Below, one piece after another: positions 1 through 10,541 of a stretch of 64,000 nucleotides of DNA. Within the stretch, counting starts at the first letter, position 1. Each line of letters opens with the position of its first letter. A program made the translations under genes and the position numbers. The notes beneath the pieces were generated by a model. The model did not search any database and was not told the DNA's origin. It was given only the letters and a program-made list of their open reading frames with translations. This DNA is from Ophiosphaerella korrae (Eukaryota > Ascomycota > Dothideomycetes > Pleosporales > Phaeosphaeriaceae): positions 124,001-188,000 of the forward strand of contig JALNQF010000076.1 in NCBI GenBank assembly GCA_028456385.1, given 5' to 3'.

Positions 1-1105
1 TATCTCCAGCATGAAATGTCGAGCGAGAAGGCGGTGACGATGTTGATGGAGGCGGGATGGATGGAAGGTCTTTGAGAGGTGGGGGAGGCGGGAGATCTTT
101 GGAGACCGGTGGGGGTGGTAGGGGTGAAGTGCCGGGCGCGCGGAGGTGCACTGAGACCCTTGCGAGGAAGTCCTTGTTGACCAACTGCTCAGCTCTTATA
201 GCAGCCTGGGATTGTTCATAACTTGTGTCGTCGTCAAAATGTTCTCGGAAGACAGGGGTGTGTTCTCTTTCTATCTTGGGTGGGCTAACACGCCCCATGT
301 CCTGTTGTACCTCGTCACTGCCATAGGCATTGTTGTGCGAAAAGTTTCGGTTGACTCTGGGCGCGTTGAAGTCGTGAACGATATGGCCGCGAATACTAGG
401 GTCAAAGTTGTCGCGGTGGCTGACCAGGGACTGGTCTGATAGTGGATCGAGGGTTTGTCCAGACCGCCGTCTCATCAAAAGAGACATGGGATTTCGCAAG
501 TTCAGCCTCGATTTTCCCTTGGGTGGCACGACTACAGGGGTACCGGGAGATGTGGCTGTCTTGCCGGTGCTGGACAGCTTATCGCTCATGCCAGTCATCA
601 GAGATGTCTGGGACTTGGACAGGTTGGTGTAGGTCGGGGATATGGTCGGGGCAGCTAGGTGTGTTGATGAGTGCGACGGCGTGTTTGCGGTTGTGGGCTG
701 TGTGGAAGGAGCGTTGCCCTCGGAGCTTGGGGACAGCTGCTCCTGGGTCCACTGTGGTGGGGACAGCATGCCGTGCTGAAGCGATATTTGGCCCGGGCTC
801 GCTGCCGCAACTGGCGCAGGTCGGGCCGCCGAGGCTCCTGGCCTGCTGGCAGAGGGCGACTGGCCCAGCTTGGAGGCGACGCGGGTGATGGGGGGCAGCT
901 GGGGAGGGTAGGGCGATATGGGCGCGCTGGAGAGGTGGCTGGCATTGTCAGGCAGGCGTGGGGACGTGAAGTACTCGGTGCTCTGCGAGGGCGAGGGCAG
1001 CGGGTAAGCCGCGGGGCTTGGGACGGGCTCCGGGGAGGCCAGACTCGAGGCATTGCGCTTTGCGTGGCCAGGTCTCAGGTAGGAGAACATGTTGGAGGGC
1101 GCCAT
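1..1105 (-). CDS. Hypothetical disordered Ser/Pro-rich protein, 5' part (runs off window)
   Basis: A minus-strand frame starts at the ATG at 1105 and stays open without a stop to base 1, giving 368 codons with the C-terminus outside the window. The protein begins MAPSNMFSYLRPGHAKRNAS. The first 180 or so residues are Ser/Pro/Ala/Thr-rich and look disordered. A basic patch follows (KGKSRLNLRNPMSLLMRRRS), then a more conserved-looking block (IRGHIVHDFNAPR), an acidic FDDDTSYE segment, and a proline-rich tail (LPPPPPLKDLPSIPPP) near the edge. The long open frame in GC-rich sequence and the change of composition at the ATG support a real gene. I do not recognise the family. Proline-rich stretches of this type often bind SH3 or WW domains, but that is inference. 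An undetected intron is possible, although none is needed. Confidence 0.72.
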   Translation of the reverse strand, partial: MAPSNMFSYLRPGHAKRNASSLASPEPVPSPAAYPLPSPSQSTEYFTSPRLPDNASHLSSAPISPYPPQLPPITRVASKLGQSPSASRPGASAARPAPVAAASPGQISLQHGMLSPPQWTQEQLSPSSEGNAPSTQPTTANTPSHSSTHLAAPTISPTYTNLSKSQTSLMTGMSDKLSSTGKTATSPGTPVVVPPKGKSRLNLRNPMSLLMRRRSGQTLDPLSDQSLVSHRDNFDPSIRGHIVHDFNAPRVNRNFSHNNAYGSDEVQQDMGRVSPPKIEREHTPVFREHFDDDTSYEQSQAAIRAEQLVNKDFLARVSVHLRAPGTSPLPPPPVSKDLPPPPPLKDLPSIPPPSTSSPPSRSTFHAGD

Positions 1106-1983
1106 GGTAGAACGGCGTGATTTGCTTTTGGGGGGCGGGGGCGGGTGCTGCACAGGAAGCTGCTATTAGTCAGGTGGGCAATGGCACGGCAAAAGAGCCT
1201 CTCAGCGAGGCCATGCGCCAAAAGACACCATGGCAGGATAGATGAGGACAGTGGGGAAAAGCGATGGGAGGCAGATTCCGGCGTCGCACGGCAGCGGGAG
1301 GGCGACCAGGGAGCCAGGTCGCGATAGGGGCGACAAGACAAGAGGAATGCCTAGCGTGATGCGCCCGGGCGAGAGCGGGGTAGGCGAGGGTGGTGAGAGT
1401 GAGAGCGAGGAGGAACTACGGTGATGGTGAGTGGTTGTCGTCGTAGGTTGTCGTCGTCGCAGGCGTGGTCGTGGCTTCTAGATGCAATACGCAGACGATT
1501 GCTTGCTTCCCTGCTCAGCCTTCATGCGCATGCAGGGTTCGGCTGACTCAGGCCTCCACTTGCAAACCCTCATGCGACTTCGCTTCGGCTGCGCTCCCTC
1601 GTCGCCGCAACAGTCAATGCACTCGGGCCACAATACCTCGCTTACCTTGGCCTTTTCTCCGCCCTGTTGTCGCCTGTTCCATGCCGTGGGGCCGACAGCC
1701 AACGTCGCTTGTGTAGGGCTGAACCCGATCGACGCCAGAGCTGACCATCTATATACTAACAGACATAAGCGAATCCACCAATATCCCGCTGCACCACTTG
1801 AAATTACCTGCAAATTAATCGCTATACCTGCCGCTACCTTGTCCTCAAATTTCAAGTCTATACAATGTCTGTAGCTGTTGCTAGAGCTCTGCAAAATTGT
1901 CGTTTTCTGTCCGTGCCCGCCTCTTTTTTGTCCGCACGCGCCACTTTTCCTCCGCACAGTCGCCCGGATTAAGTATTACCCGC
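1106..1983. other. Intergenic, upstream of the 1-1105 gene
   Basis: This is the presumed promoter and 5' leader of the minus-strand gene starting at 1105. Two open frames cover much of the same bases on opposite strands (1478-1957 and 1482-1874), but neither shows a recognisable motif. I see no RNA gene. Confidence 0.5.
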
Positions 1984-2053
1984 TCTCCCCTTTTCTTCCT
2001 CTTCTTCCTCTTCCTTCTTTCTTCCTTTCTACCCTTATCTCTTCTTTTTTAAC
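1984..2053. repeat. Pyrimidine-rich tract (CTT microsatellite-like)
   Basis: About 70 bases of almost pure C and T, mostly CTTCTTCCT-type triplets, ending in a T run before AACGTAG. Such tracts are common in fungal promoters. Here it is about 0.9 kb upstream of the minus-strand gene, so a promoter role is only a guess. Confidence 0.7.
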
Positions 2054-2228
2054 GTAGAAAAGTAGTCAAACAACGGTAAGAAATAGTAGATTATAAAGGT
2101 AAGGCATTTGTGTGTAGGTAGCCTAGCCAACTCAATGGCTGATAGGCAGTCCCTTGGACGATTGATGGGCGATCGATAGCTAACCCTAGAGGCGATAGAT
2201 GGCCAATTTTATGGCTGATGGATAGGCA

Positions 2229-2364
2229 GCTCGATAGCAGCTTAATGGCCAGCTCGATAGCAGCTCAATGGCCAGCTCGATGGCAGCTCAATAGCCGGCT
2301 CAATGGCTGATGGATAGGCAGCTCGATGGCCAGCTCGATAGCAGCTCAATAGCCGGCTCGATAC
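2229..2364. repeat. Degenerate minisatellite, 11-12 bp unit
   Basis: Roughly eleven imperfect copies of an 11-12 bp unit, GCTCRATRGCMR, alternating GCTCGATAGCA and GCTCAATGGCCA forms. One copy carries an insertion GCTGATGGATAG that also occurs just upstream at 2150-2225. Most differences between copies are A/G or C/T. The array is not in an open frame and has no CRISPR-like spacer organisation. Confidence 0.8.
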
Positions 2365-3337
2365 CTATTTCAATCCACAACCCTCTCCACCCATAATCTC
2401 TACAACCCTCCACCTATCTTTGCTATGAATTTGCTATGCTATTCTTGTAAACCTTCCGTTAAATCCTATTTATCCCGAGTTTATTTAGCTTTTTACAAAT
2501 AAACCTTACACACACTGGCCAATAAACTGGCATGCAGGAAGAGGTTTAAAGTTGAAATCGGTGCCAAATTCGAGTTGCTAAACTGCTGTGGGGCGGATAA
2601 GTACAGCTTGACGGTGAGAGGTGTAGCAGCCAGAAGCAGCCCTTTTATGCCTTTCTTTCTCATGCATTTCTCTGCTTTCTAACCGTGAAGATTGAGTTCG
2701 CACAAGGCAGTGGGCGTTCAACAATCAAAGCACCCTACTCCTCGGCATACCATACCCATTGGTAGCACAAGTCATCCAATATTAAACCAATGCTCTCCAC
2801 AAATAAGTAACCCCAGGGTGTGCATTTCGCCCCTGAGGATCTGATCCAACACTTGTCTTCTTGGCAAGATGACCGCTTCCGCCCTTCTCATTGGTGCGGT
2901 ATACGACTAGTCTCACGGACTCTCTCTATTCCTATTGGTACAATGTGTACAGGCGAGCATACCAGCTCTACCTTCGCTTAGCCCTGCATCTTACCGAACG
3001 CTGTCATGGCTCCCTCCCGTCTGCTAGCAGCTCGCTCTACGTTGAGTGGTCGAAGTGTCTTGAAGTTCCTGTGCGCTGCCTTCTAACTATGTACTCAGGA
3101 AAAGCCGTTCCTATATCTAGCCACATCTATTAGATCGTATGTTTGGGAGTCCTACGTCTTTTGAGCTTCTATCATGCCTCTCGCATTCTAAGAGAATATC
3201 TTCGCATCACTTTCACGGTAAGATTTATCATTGTGAATTGCATGAACTTAAGCTGTACCGTGTCGGGATTATGCGCTATGTGACAATCCATCAACATGCC
3301 TCCGGCTCTCCGATTGCAACAAGAGGAAGAGTGCGGC
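2365..3337. other. Intergenic, downstream of the carboxypeptidase gene
   Basis: No supported gene. Short open frames at 2891-3133 and 3139-3387 lack motifs, and the second runs into the antisense of the carboxypeptidase C-terminus. The 3' UTR of the minus-strand carboxypeptidase gene presumably lies at the right edge. Confidence 0.45.
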
Positions 3338-5200
3338 CTATGCAGGGCGTTTTACACTCCTCACCATCTGAGGTCTTCCCAATCTAGCCACACCTCTCTT
3401 TTTCAGGGGCCTGTTCACCGCGACCTGATCAACTGCCCAAGTCGGCTTTGGATCTGGTGCATTTAATGCTGTGTTGTACGTAGCATTTTTAGGCGTAACT
3501 TCAAACTGCACTGTTCCATTGCCCTCTCTGTACGTACTCGTTGGCGTGCCCTTTGTTCGGTAGCTATGCTTTATCTTATCCTTTCCGGTCGCAATGTCAG
3601 CTTGCTTCAGTGCACGCTCGAATATCTCTAGCGAAGCAAGAGGCTGGTAGAAGGGAACTTCGTGGCCAGATTCGTAAATGCGAAGGAAAGAGAAGAGGCC
3701 GGCTTGTTTGACTTGGCCATGGACGATGTTGTCGCTTGTTGAAATATTAGTAAAGCCAGCCTCGGAGTAACCCGTGGCATTAATCATGTCGGCGACAACT
3801 TGTCCACCAAGCCAATTGCAATTATAATCACTGTTTCCAAGTGGTTAGTTCTGAGGCAAACGTTACAGGAGATATTGACTTACGCATCCCCATAGTACAG
3901 CATAACTTGAACGCCCGCTTTGAGCAGCTTTTGGCAGGCTTCAATTGTCCCAGACTCCCTATCGTCATCGCCCGTGTTGCTAAAAGCGGAGCCTACTGTG
4001 CTGGAGCTCGTTGAGAAGTTCTGGAAAGCACCAATTGCCTTCTGTACACGGGGTGTATTCAAATACTGTTGAAAATAGCCGTATGGGAATGGGTCTGGGA
4101 CCAGATATCGCATGTCATACTCATCCCTTCCGCTATACAGGTCATATAGAGACTCGACCTTGTCGGCACAGAAGCTATCAGCACGAGCACAAATTGAGTT
4201 TTGGCCCGTAGCATAGCAGTGCTTCGTTTGATCCAGGCAGTTACCCTTGCCGTATAAATTATTGTACCACTCGGCTTTTACGGTATCGTTATATGGATCA
4301 TAGTCGTATGTGTTTCCCGGGAAAACGGAGAAGTTGTAATACGCCTGGTATTGTACGAGTGGGTCAAACCACCCATTTCCGATCAGTACATTCTTGAGAT
4401 CGATATTCACTGCACCGGGGATGTTCTTCGCGTTCTGATCGAGGAAGTAGGAATTGAACACGGGAGCATAGTGCTGAACTTTGTTAGTTTATATATGCAA
4501 GGACATAGCTCTGAAAACTCACTCCACCATATGATTCAGTCGTGAAACTAAATCCATTGCGTGAATAATCTGGAAACGCGCCCATAAAACCTTGCAGCGT
4601 CTTCCAAACGTTTGGAGCCGCTCCTTCTGTCGTGTTGGCAGTCAACGCATGATTTGGTGTCGAGTAAGTACCGCATGTCCCGACTGCCTGCGCATAATCG
4701 GGGCATGTATTATTTGGCAACTGGATTATGTAACCGCTATTATCAGTGTAACCCGGTACTGGGACCGAGTACGAAAAACCGACTGTCGTGGGTTGATCAA
4801 TAAAGAGCATATTGCTGGCATTCGACCACGAATACGGGTTATTGAACGGCTTTAGATCCGGCCCAATACCACAGGGTCCCAGTTCTTGAAAAAGACCAAT
4901 CATTGACGAAGATCCAGGGCCTCCATTGATCCAGACGGTTAACGGAGCTTCTTTCGGATCTCCATTCCGTGCTTCAAAGAACCACCAGAAAATATGCTGG
5001 TTATCATCCACATCTGCATACCCAGAATAACTCTTTACATTGGGATCTAACTCGCAAATGCCTGTAGGTACTTCTTTATATCGCACAGAGATGTCCGCAT
5101 ATCCTTTCTTGGTGATAAGATCTGTAGGGGCTGGGACAAATTGTGCAACTGCGCCGGCGAGCAGAATCGTCGCCGCGCTGAGCTTCGATGAGTAATGCAT
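3338..5200 (-). CDS. Secreted serine carboxypeptidase, peptidase family S10
   Basis: Three exons, 4523-5200, 3884-4473 and 3338-3830, give 586 residues. The introns are 49 and 53 bp, GTGAGT..CAG and GTAAGT..CAG, and the frame is kept across both. The start chosen (MHYSSKLSAATILLAGAVAQ) supplies a clean signal peptide. An in-frame ATG 36 bases upstream (5236) would add 12 residues that spoil it. Family landmarks are the oxyanion-hole motif NGGPGSS, the nucleophile in TESYGG (Ser223) followed across the intron by HYAPVF, the aspartate block YYGDADYNCNW (about 419-429), and the catalytic His in ESGHEVPF (His479). S10 enzymes remove C-terminal amino acids from peptides at acidic pH in the vacuole or outside the cell. 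The signal peptide and many Asn-X-Ser/Thr sites suggest a glycosylated secreted or vacuolar enzyme. The residue before the nucleophile motif is Thr where most members have Gly. The tail ends in a basic segment. Confidence 0.93.
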
Positions 5201-6615
5201 AATGTGATGCACGATACGATTGCTTACTTGCATCAATTAGCCAATCTTATCTCACAGTTGGAATAAACAACGTACCTAATTCTCTCCTCACAGAGAAGCA
5301 GTGAGGGTCAGTTGATTAGTCAAAACAAATCACGTAGAAATCAATAACAGTAATTACGGGCGGTAATTCAGCTTTTAATGTCTCGCCGTCAGCTAATCTG
5401 ACAACTCATAATCGGTGCAATGGACCTGCCAATTGAGGCTAAAGAATCCAAGTACGACAGGCAAACAAGGGTAAGACTGTCGGCAAGATCAGCAGTCATA
5501 TAGATGACGCTATCCGTTCAGAACTTGAATAATATTACTGGCCGGTACAACTTTGTAGGAAAGACAGCTGTATTACGTGCGACAAAAGCGTGCGCCCAAA
5601 GTGTGGTATCAGCAACACAAACATGTCACGTCCAGAGGTAGTTTGATTGCACCAAGAACCCGGAATGAGGGTCTTTCAAATTTATTGAATAGAGTTTAGG
5701 CCATACCGACACGGGAAACCAAGCAAACGTCGCGCGGAGCTTGTGCAGGCTTGTGCAGCTTGTTTCCAGGGATATTGATTAGGTTGTGATAACTCATTTG
5801 GGCAGGTACCAATGCCGGCACAACCGGAAATACGAGCCAACATCATCATCTGTATTTTTCAAGGAAGCTCAGTGTAAGCCGACCAAACTTTATCTTGCCT
5901 ATGAATTCTAGGAAGCATTATGATGACTTTTTCAAGTTTTTTGTCGATTGATTTCGAAAAGCAACTCGTTTTGTGCGTTTTGTACGCTCCAGGTATGACG
6001 AGAACTCTGGAACGTTGTTGCTCATTGCAAATATTATGATAGGGTAGCATGCATCCTTCCTCTAGTCTTTGAGATGAGGTATGGGCATTTTTGTGACTAT
6101 CTAACGCGCCCAGCCAGTGGTAAGGCTGAACGACGATTATACAAAGAGCTAGTAACTTATCATCTCCATCCCCTCGACCAGTAGGGGGACGATCAGTTGG
6201 AAAAGAACAAAAGAGCCTAGTTTAGCGGGAACAAACGTTTTACAAAATCAAAATGCTCGCATCCATACTAACCAAGGCATTTGAGTACGGTGCGTCGAAG
6301 ACACTTCTTCCGCGGCTAGATTGCTAGGAAACCTGATCTTATTCAAAACTCTGTTGAGGTGAATATTACAAACTGGAGTACTGATATATGTGAACGCCAA
6401 TGCGTTCTAGCCCTATAGTCACAATAGGAAACTTGATGTTGTGAACAGTATGTATTCACTGTCTATGTCTTGCGACTATCGTTGATATCTTCCAATGCCC
6501 ATCCCTTCGTAAGTATTCATAAGTTCTTCTAAACACCGAAGACTCCCTCGCCCAAAGACTCCATCACCTTTGCCACGTAGTAAGTAGTCACTTCTGGCTT
6601 ACATCTACTCAAAAC
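5201..6615. other. Intergenic between Aha1 and the carboxypeptidase gene
   Basis: About 1.4 kb with no supported gene. The right part holds the 3' flank of the minus-strand Aha1 gene, and the left part the promoter of the minus-strand carboxypeptidase gene. The only minus-strand frame of note (5859-6050, 63 codons) has no motif and lacks exon-like neighbours. I see no repeat or RNA gene. Confidence 0.5.
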
Positions 6616-7732
6616 TTATAGAATAGTACCGAAACCAAACGTCGTCTTTATAGAGCGGACGTAGTACTGGTCCCAATTTGTTTTGGTCGGCTCTTCTTGG
6701 CCAACGGGAACGCCTTTCCACTCCACCCTCATCACGGTCACAGCATCAACATCGTTTTGATCGAACCAGATAGAAAGGGTCGAGTAGTGTCCGGCAGGCC
6801 ATTGCGCAAGCCGCCATTTCTGGACGATATGCGTTGGCTCTTCTAGCTCGGTGTACTCTCCAGTGACGTTGCCACCGAACAATTCAAAGGTACCTCCAGG
6901 CTTGGCGCCAGTGAAGTTCTTTGGTGGTGAACGTGTGAAAGCGGCAATACGCTGTGGGTCAGTGAAGGTTTGAAAGAGGTTTGCTGCATCAGTACGGAAT
7001 TCGGTGCTGTCGTTGATCGTTGTCACATTGACGACCGCGCCAGAACTCGACTTCTGTGACCCCACGTCTGCTTTAGAGTCTGTGGACTTGTTCACACTTG
7101 AGCTCGAATACACCTTTGGTGTTGCAAACCCACTTCCTGGGTTAGAGCCTTCAGCATGCTGAATGTCTTTGCCATGCTCTGCCATGAGCGCCGGACCAAG
7201 CTTTGCTAGGTTTTTACGGAGCTGTGGCAGGATCTTGGCTCGTACCAACTCCTTAACAGGTTGTTTGCTGCTATCATCGGAGTAGACATCTACCTCAAAC
7301 TAAGGCGTTGTTAGCAAATTTGGCCACTAATGTGTAATATGAAGGATTGGCTGTGAGCGAAGGGAACATACGACATACTCGTCTTCCTCTGTGTCATGAG
7401 CGACCTCGGGAATCGTGATTGTGCCGCTAGCTTCCTCGCCCTCTTGGTTCTTGCCTGCCGACCAAGTCAGCGGGCCAGGCCTATGTGCTGCCAAAGAGAA
7501 GAGACGTACCGGAGTATTCTAGTTTCAATTGTACATCGAAGATTGTGATGACTTTGCCCTTCCGCTGGCTTACATCCACGTCGCCGTCCATGCTCACAAC
7601 TTTGTTGACCTTTGCAGAAACACCATCTTGCTCGGCGGACACTTTTGTGAGCTCCGTCTCAAGAAATGACTTGGCCCAGGGTGCCACGTCCTTGTTGACC
7701 CAATGCCAGTTGTTCGGATTGTGGAGAACCAT
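6616..7732 (-). CDS. AHA1: Activator of Hsp90 ATPase (Aha1 family co-chaperone)
   Basis: Three exons, 7510-7732, 7372-7454 and 6616-7299, encode 329 residues. The introns (55 and 72 bp) are GTACGT..CAG and GTATGT..TAG, with the frame kept across both. The protein begins MVLHNPNNWHWVNKDVAPWA, the conserved Aha1 N-terminal start that contacts the Hsp90 middle domain. An N-terminal Aha1_N domain covers about residues 10-150. A Ser-rich linker (about 155-200) leads to an AHSA1/SRPBCC-type C-terminal domain with FQTFTDPQRIAAFTRSPP, LEEPTHIVQKWRL and the family-typical ending YYVRSIKTTFGFGTIL. Aha1 stimulates the weak ATPase of Hsp90 in the cytosol and so speeds client maturation. Length and both domain ends agree with the family, so the gene looks intact. 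Confidence 0.95.
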
Positions 7733-8654
7733 GATGATGGTGGGAACGAGGGGGGGTTACAGAATTCTGACGAGACACGTTAGTATCGGTGCAATTATAC
7801 TTGTGTGGTACAGCAAGAGCAGATGGTTGGATATCAGAATTCAGACATATAGTCTTGTAGCTAGTCCGCATGCAAAGAGTACAAGTCTTCTAAGACTGGT
7901 GCCAGCTTGGGTCTCATCCTTCAATGAGAAAGTAAAATTCTGCGTTGGTTGCGCACTTACCAATTAGCAGGTGGAAAAGCTGTACTCTGGCAGTAAGAAA
8001 TAGTAACTTAGAGCAACCTCCAGTAAATGCAGAAAACAAGAGTGGTGGGTTGAAATAGGTATGTTGTCGAGGCAGAATTATTCGAGAAGCTTCGTCACGT
8101 CTTGCCAAGACCGGTCCGACGAATCTCCGCGAGCAACGCGTGACTCAACGCGGTCTAGGGAACAGTTATGTGCATGTACAAGTACCTACCGAGGTGCTTA
8201 GGTATCGATGAAAACTTTGAAATAGCAAATGCAATTTACGTGTCCAATGCACCTGCCCGCATTATTCTCTTTCTTGCAAGCCACTCCATGGAAGTTGTGG
8301 GACAAAGTGTATCTTCTGTGAGTGCTACAATGCACCACCATATTGTTTACGTGTGGAGCGTGGTTCCACGCGAAATATTGAATCGGTTTTGTCTTGATGT
8401 AATTTGGTGACGTTCTGCGAGTAAGCCATGGAATCATAAAAATCAGATCTGCTCGTATAAGGTGGGGGCTCATAATATCGTTGCCCACACTATTTCGGGA
8501 CATTTGCACTGCTGCGCCTCCCGGCCAATACGTTAGGGCAAAATTCCGCCCGAGCAATAGGGTAGAGTAAAATGAAGTTGAGTTTGTCTACCTATCTAAC
8601 TTGCATGGAGAAGAAGAGAGGAGATGGGTATCAATTCTATATCTGGAATATACG
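7733..8654. other. Intergenic between MTG2 and Aha1 genes
   Basis: Contains the promoter of the minus-strand Aha1 gene at its left end and the 3' flank of the minus-strand GTPase gene at its right end. Overlapping short frames on both strands (7914-8108, 8198-8557, 8168-8410) have no motif, and I take them as chance. Confidence 0.5.
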
Positions 8655-10334
8655 CTATGATTCCAACAAGTCCATGACCAGCTGTGGAATGACTTGTACG
8701 CCTTCGGCTTTGATGGCACTCACGGGCACAGCTCGAACGTCCCTCTTCCAAGCATGCTTGCGACTACTGGGATGCGCCTGTATACCCTTTGTTATATCGT
8801 CCAAGTAGCACTGCAGTGCCTCAAAGTTAGTTTGAGTGTCTGGCAAGTCTGCCTTGGTTGCAACTACAAACCAAGGCTTGGAGGAGATGGGAGTGGATGT
8901 CAGAAACGGCAGAGGTTCGGGCGACGGATTTAGACTTGGCGAGTCAACCAGATCACGCGCATCACTCGCTGGCGGAGTCATGTTGGGAGGCGTGTATGTG
9001 ACCATTCGACGCTCTGTCTCAGCATTGAGCTCCCTGCCGCGCATTGCCTGGTACTCGGAGACTTCGCGCCAGAGCAGCTTGAGCGCATCGACGGCGTCGC
9101 CGGCTGAGAGGTCGATGACAAAAGCGAGGACCGCGGCGCGCTCAATATGTCGAAGGAAGCCAAGCCCAAGGCCTTTGTCCAGATGCGCATCCTCAATCAA
9201 GCCGGGGACGTCGGCAATAGTGAAGTTCTCGCGTATCTCGCCGTTTGGCCTGCGCGATGTGACGAGTGGACGACCCTTGTGGTTGTCAAGAACAACAGTG
9301 CCAACATTAGGTTGAAGTGTGGTAAACACCCAGTTACCAACCCGGGCGCGGCTGTTGCTTAGAGCTCGAAGCAGCGTGCTCTTGCCAGCATTGGGCAGAC
9401 CAACCAGTCCCAGGTCAGCCAATATCTTCAATTCAAGCTGCAGCGAGATCTTCAGCGCTTCATGGCCCCGGGTGGCCATCTTGGGTCGCGAGTTGTAGGG
9501 AGTCATAAAATGCGGATTGCCCAAGCCGCCCATGGCACCCGCTGCTATCAACATGGGCGTCTCCATGTGCTTGTCCAGGTCAAGCCATATGGGCGCATCT
9601 GGCTCCAGGGCTGCGAGATGCGATCGTCGAGGCGGGGGCAGTTTTGGAAAGGTGATTCTGCTCAGCTCTGAGGGGACGGTGCCGGGAAATACCAGCCATC
9701 TGCTCTTGTTGTAGCTTCCCCTGCCGTCTCCTTCTTCGTCGCCGGGCTGCTCCTGCCCGCCCTGTCTCTCTGCCTGCCAATGCTCTTTCTCCATGATGGC
9801 GATGGGGTCGTGTCGCTGCAGCTCGCGCACAATTGTCCCCACTGGCACTGTGATGAGCACGTCGGCCCCGCGCTCGCCTCCCTTCACCTTTCCCTGCCCA
9901 TTGCGCCCTCTGCCAGCCTTGACCAGGCGCCGACGCGCAAGCTTGTGCAATGACGTCTCGCCACGGACGGCCTGGATGTATATGTTGCCGCCGCTGCCTC
10001 CGTCCCCGCCATTGGCCGGCCCTTCCTCTATGTATTTTTCGCGCAAGAAAGAAACACAGCCGTGGCCACCCGCACCAGCTTCAACGGTGAGAATGCATCG
10101 GTCGGCGAATGGGGTCAATGAGTAGTCGTCCGCTCCCGGGTCGAGTCGTGATTGCTGGCTGTCTGCATGAGCATTGGCACGCTCGCCCGCCGTCGAGCTG
10201 CGTCTCAATTGCTGAGGAAATCGCCGCGGAAGAGGACATCGTCGCGCGGTCGACAAAAGAATAGTATCGGCCAAGGCAGGATACAGAAACGGGGCCAATG
10301 CACTGCGCAGGCAGTACGTGCGAGCAGAAGGCAT
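8655..10334 (-). CDS. MTG2: Mitochondrial Obg-family GTPase (MTG2-like)
   Basis: A single exon encodes 559 residues. Residues 1-60 are rich in Arg, Ser, Ala and Leu with few acidic residues, as expected of a mitochondrial presequence. The Obg domain begins near FADRCILTVEAGAGGHGCVS (77-96) and shows the glycine-rich loops GPANGGDGGSGGN (105-117), GRGRNGQGKVKGGERGADV and VPVGTIV. It is interrupted by a charged insertion of about 45 residues (190-235). The G domain has G1 GLPNAGKST (312-320), the G2 region FTTLQPNVG (337-345), G3 DVPGLI (375-380), G4 ATKADL and the G5-like VSAI near the C-terminus. Obg GTPases act in late assembly of the large ribosomal subunit, and the mitochondrial form is needed for mitoribosome biogenesis. 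A Ser/Pro-rich insertion lies between G3 and G4. The start is about 200 bp from the divergent dehydrogenase gene. Confidence 0.94.
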   Translation of the reverse strand: MPSARTYCLRSALAPFLYPALADTILLSTARRCPLPRRFPQQLRRSSTAGERANAHADSQQSRLDPGADDYSLTPFADRCILTVEAGAGGHGCVSFLREKYIEEGPANGGDGGSGGNIYIQAVRGETSLHKLARRRLVKAGRGRNGQGKVKGGERGADVLITVPVGTIVRELQRHDPIAIMEKEHWQAERQGGQEQPGDEEGDGRGSYNKSRWLVFPGTVPSELSRITFPKLPPPRRSHLAALEPDAPIWLDLDKHMETPMLIAAGAMGGLGNPHFMTPYNSRPKMATRGHEALKISLQLELKILADLGLVGLPNAGKSTLLRALSNSRARVGNWVFTTLQPNVGTVVLDNHKGRPLVTSRRPNGEIRENFTIADVPGLIEDAHLDKGLGLGFLRHIERAAVLAFVIDLSAGDAVDALKLLWREVSEYQAMRGRELNAETERRMVTYTPPNMTPPASDARDLVDSPSLNPSPEPLPFLTSTPISSKPWFVVATKADLPDTQTNFEALQCYLDDITKGIQAHPSSRKHAWKRDVRAVPVSAIKAEGVQVIPQLVMDLLES

Positions 10335-10541
10335 GCGTCGCTGCGATGACGCAGTTCACAGGCCAGCAGCAGTGGTTTTTGATATCCCCAAGTTTGAGGC
10401 CGCGGCATCAGTTATCCCACTTCAGCCAATCATCATGCGGGGAAATGCAGCCCTCCGCCTAAGGCTGTTTCAAATCTCACTACAGCCGCTTCTCACCAAA
10501 GAAGCGTTGGCGTTGGACCTGATCAAAGACCTATTACTGTC
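10335..10541. promoter_or_regulatory. Shared divergent promoter (MTG2 / short-chain dehydrogenase)
   Basis: This 207-bp interval separates two divergent start codons, so both promoters must lie in or near it. A CCAAT pentamer occurs at 10426-10430 within CAGCCAATCATC, which resembles the site bound by the fungal Hap/NF-Y complex. The HAP complex is known to act on respiratory and mitochondrial genes, which would suit MTG2, but the site is seen only by eye. Confidence 0.4.

Noticed and set aside
655..1053. Closed minus-strand frame and several plus-strand frames in the first kilobase
   Set aside because: They overlap the 368-codon open frame of 1-1105. Their products are Arg/Pro- or Trp/Gly-rich, as expected of wrong-frame reading of a GC-rich gene.
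1478..1957. Two overlapping frames on opposite strands (130 and 159 codons)
   Set aside because: Neither has a motif or exon-like continuation, and both lie in the presumed promoter. Mirror-image open frames are usually compositional.
2178..2190. Telomere-like TAACCCTA
   Set aside because: A single copy only, with no tandem array.
2229..2364. CRISPR-like array
   Set aside because: The copies are directly adjacent, degenerate and without unique spacers, and the genome is eukaryotic.
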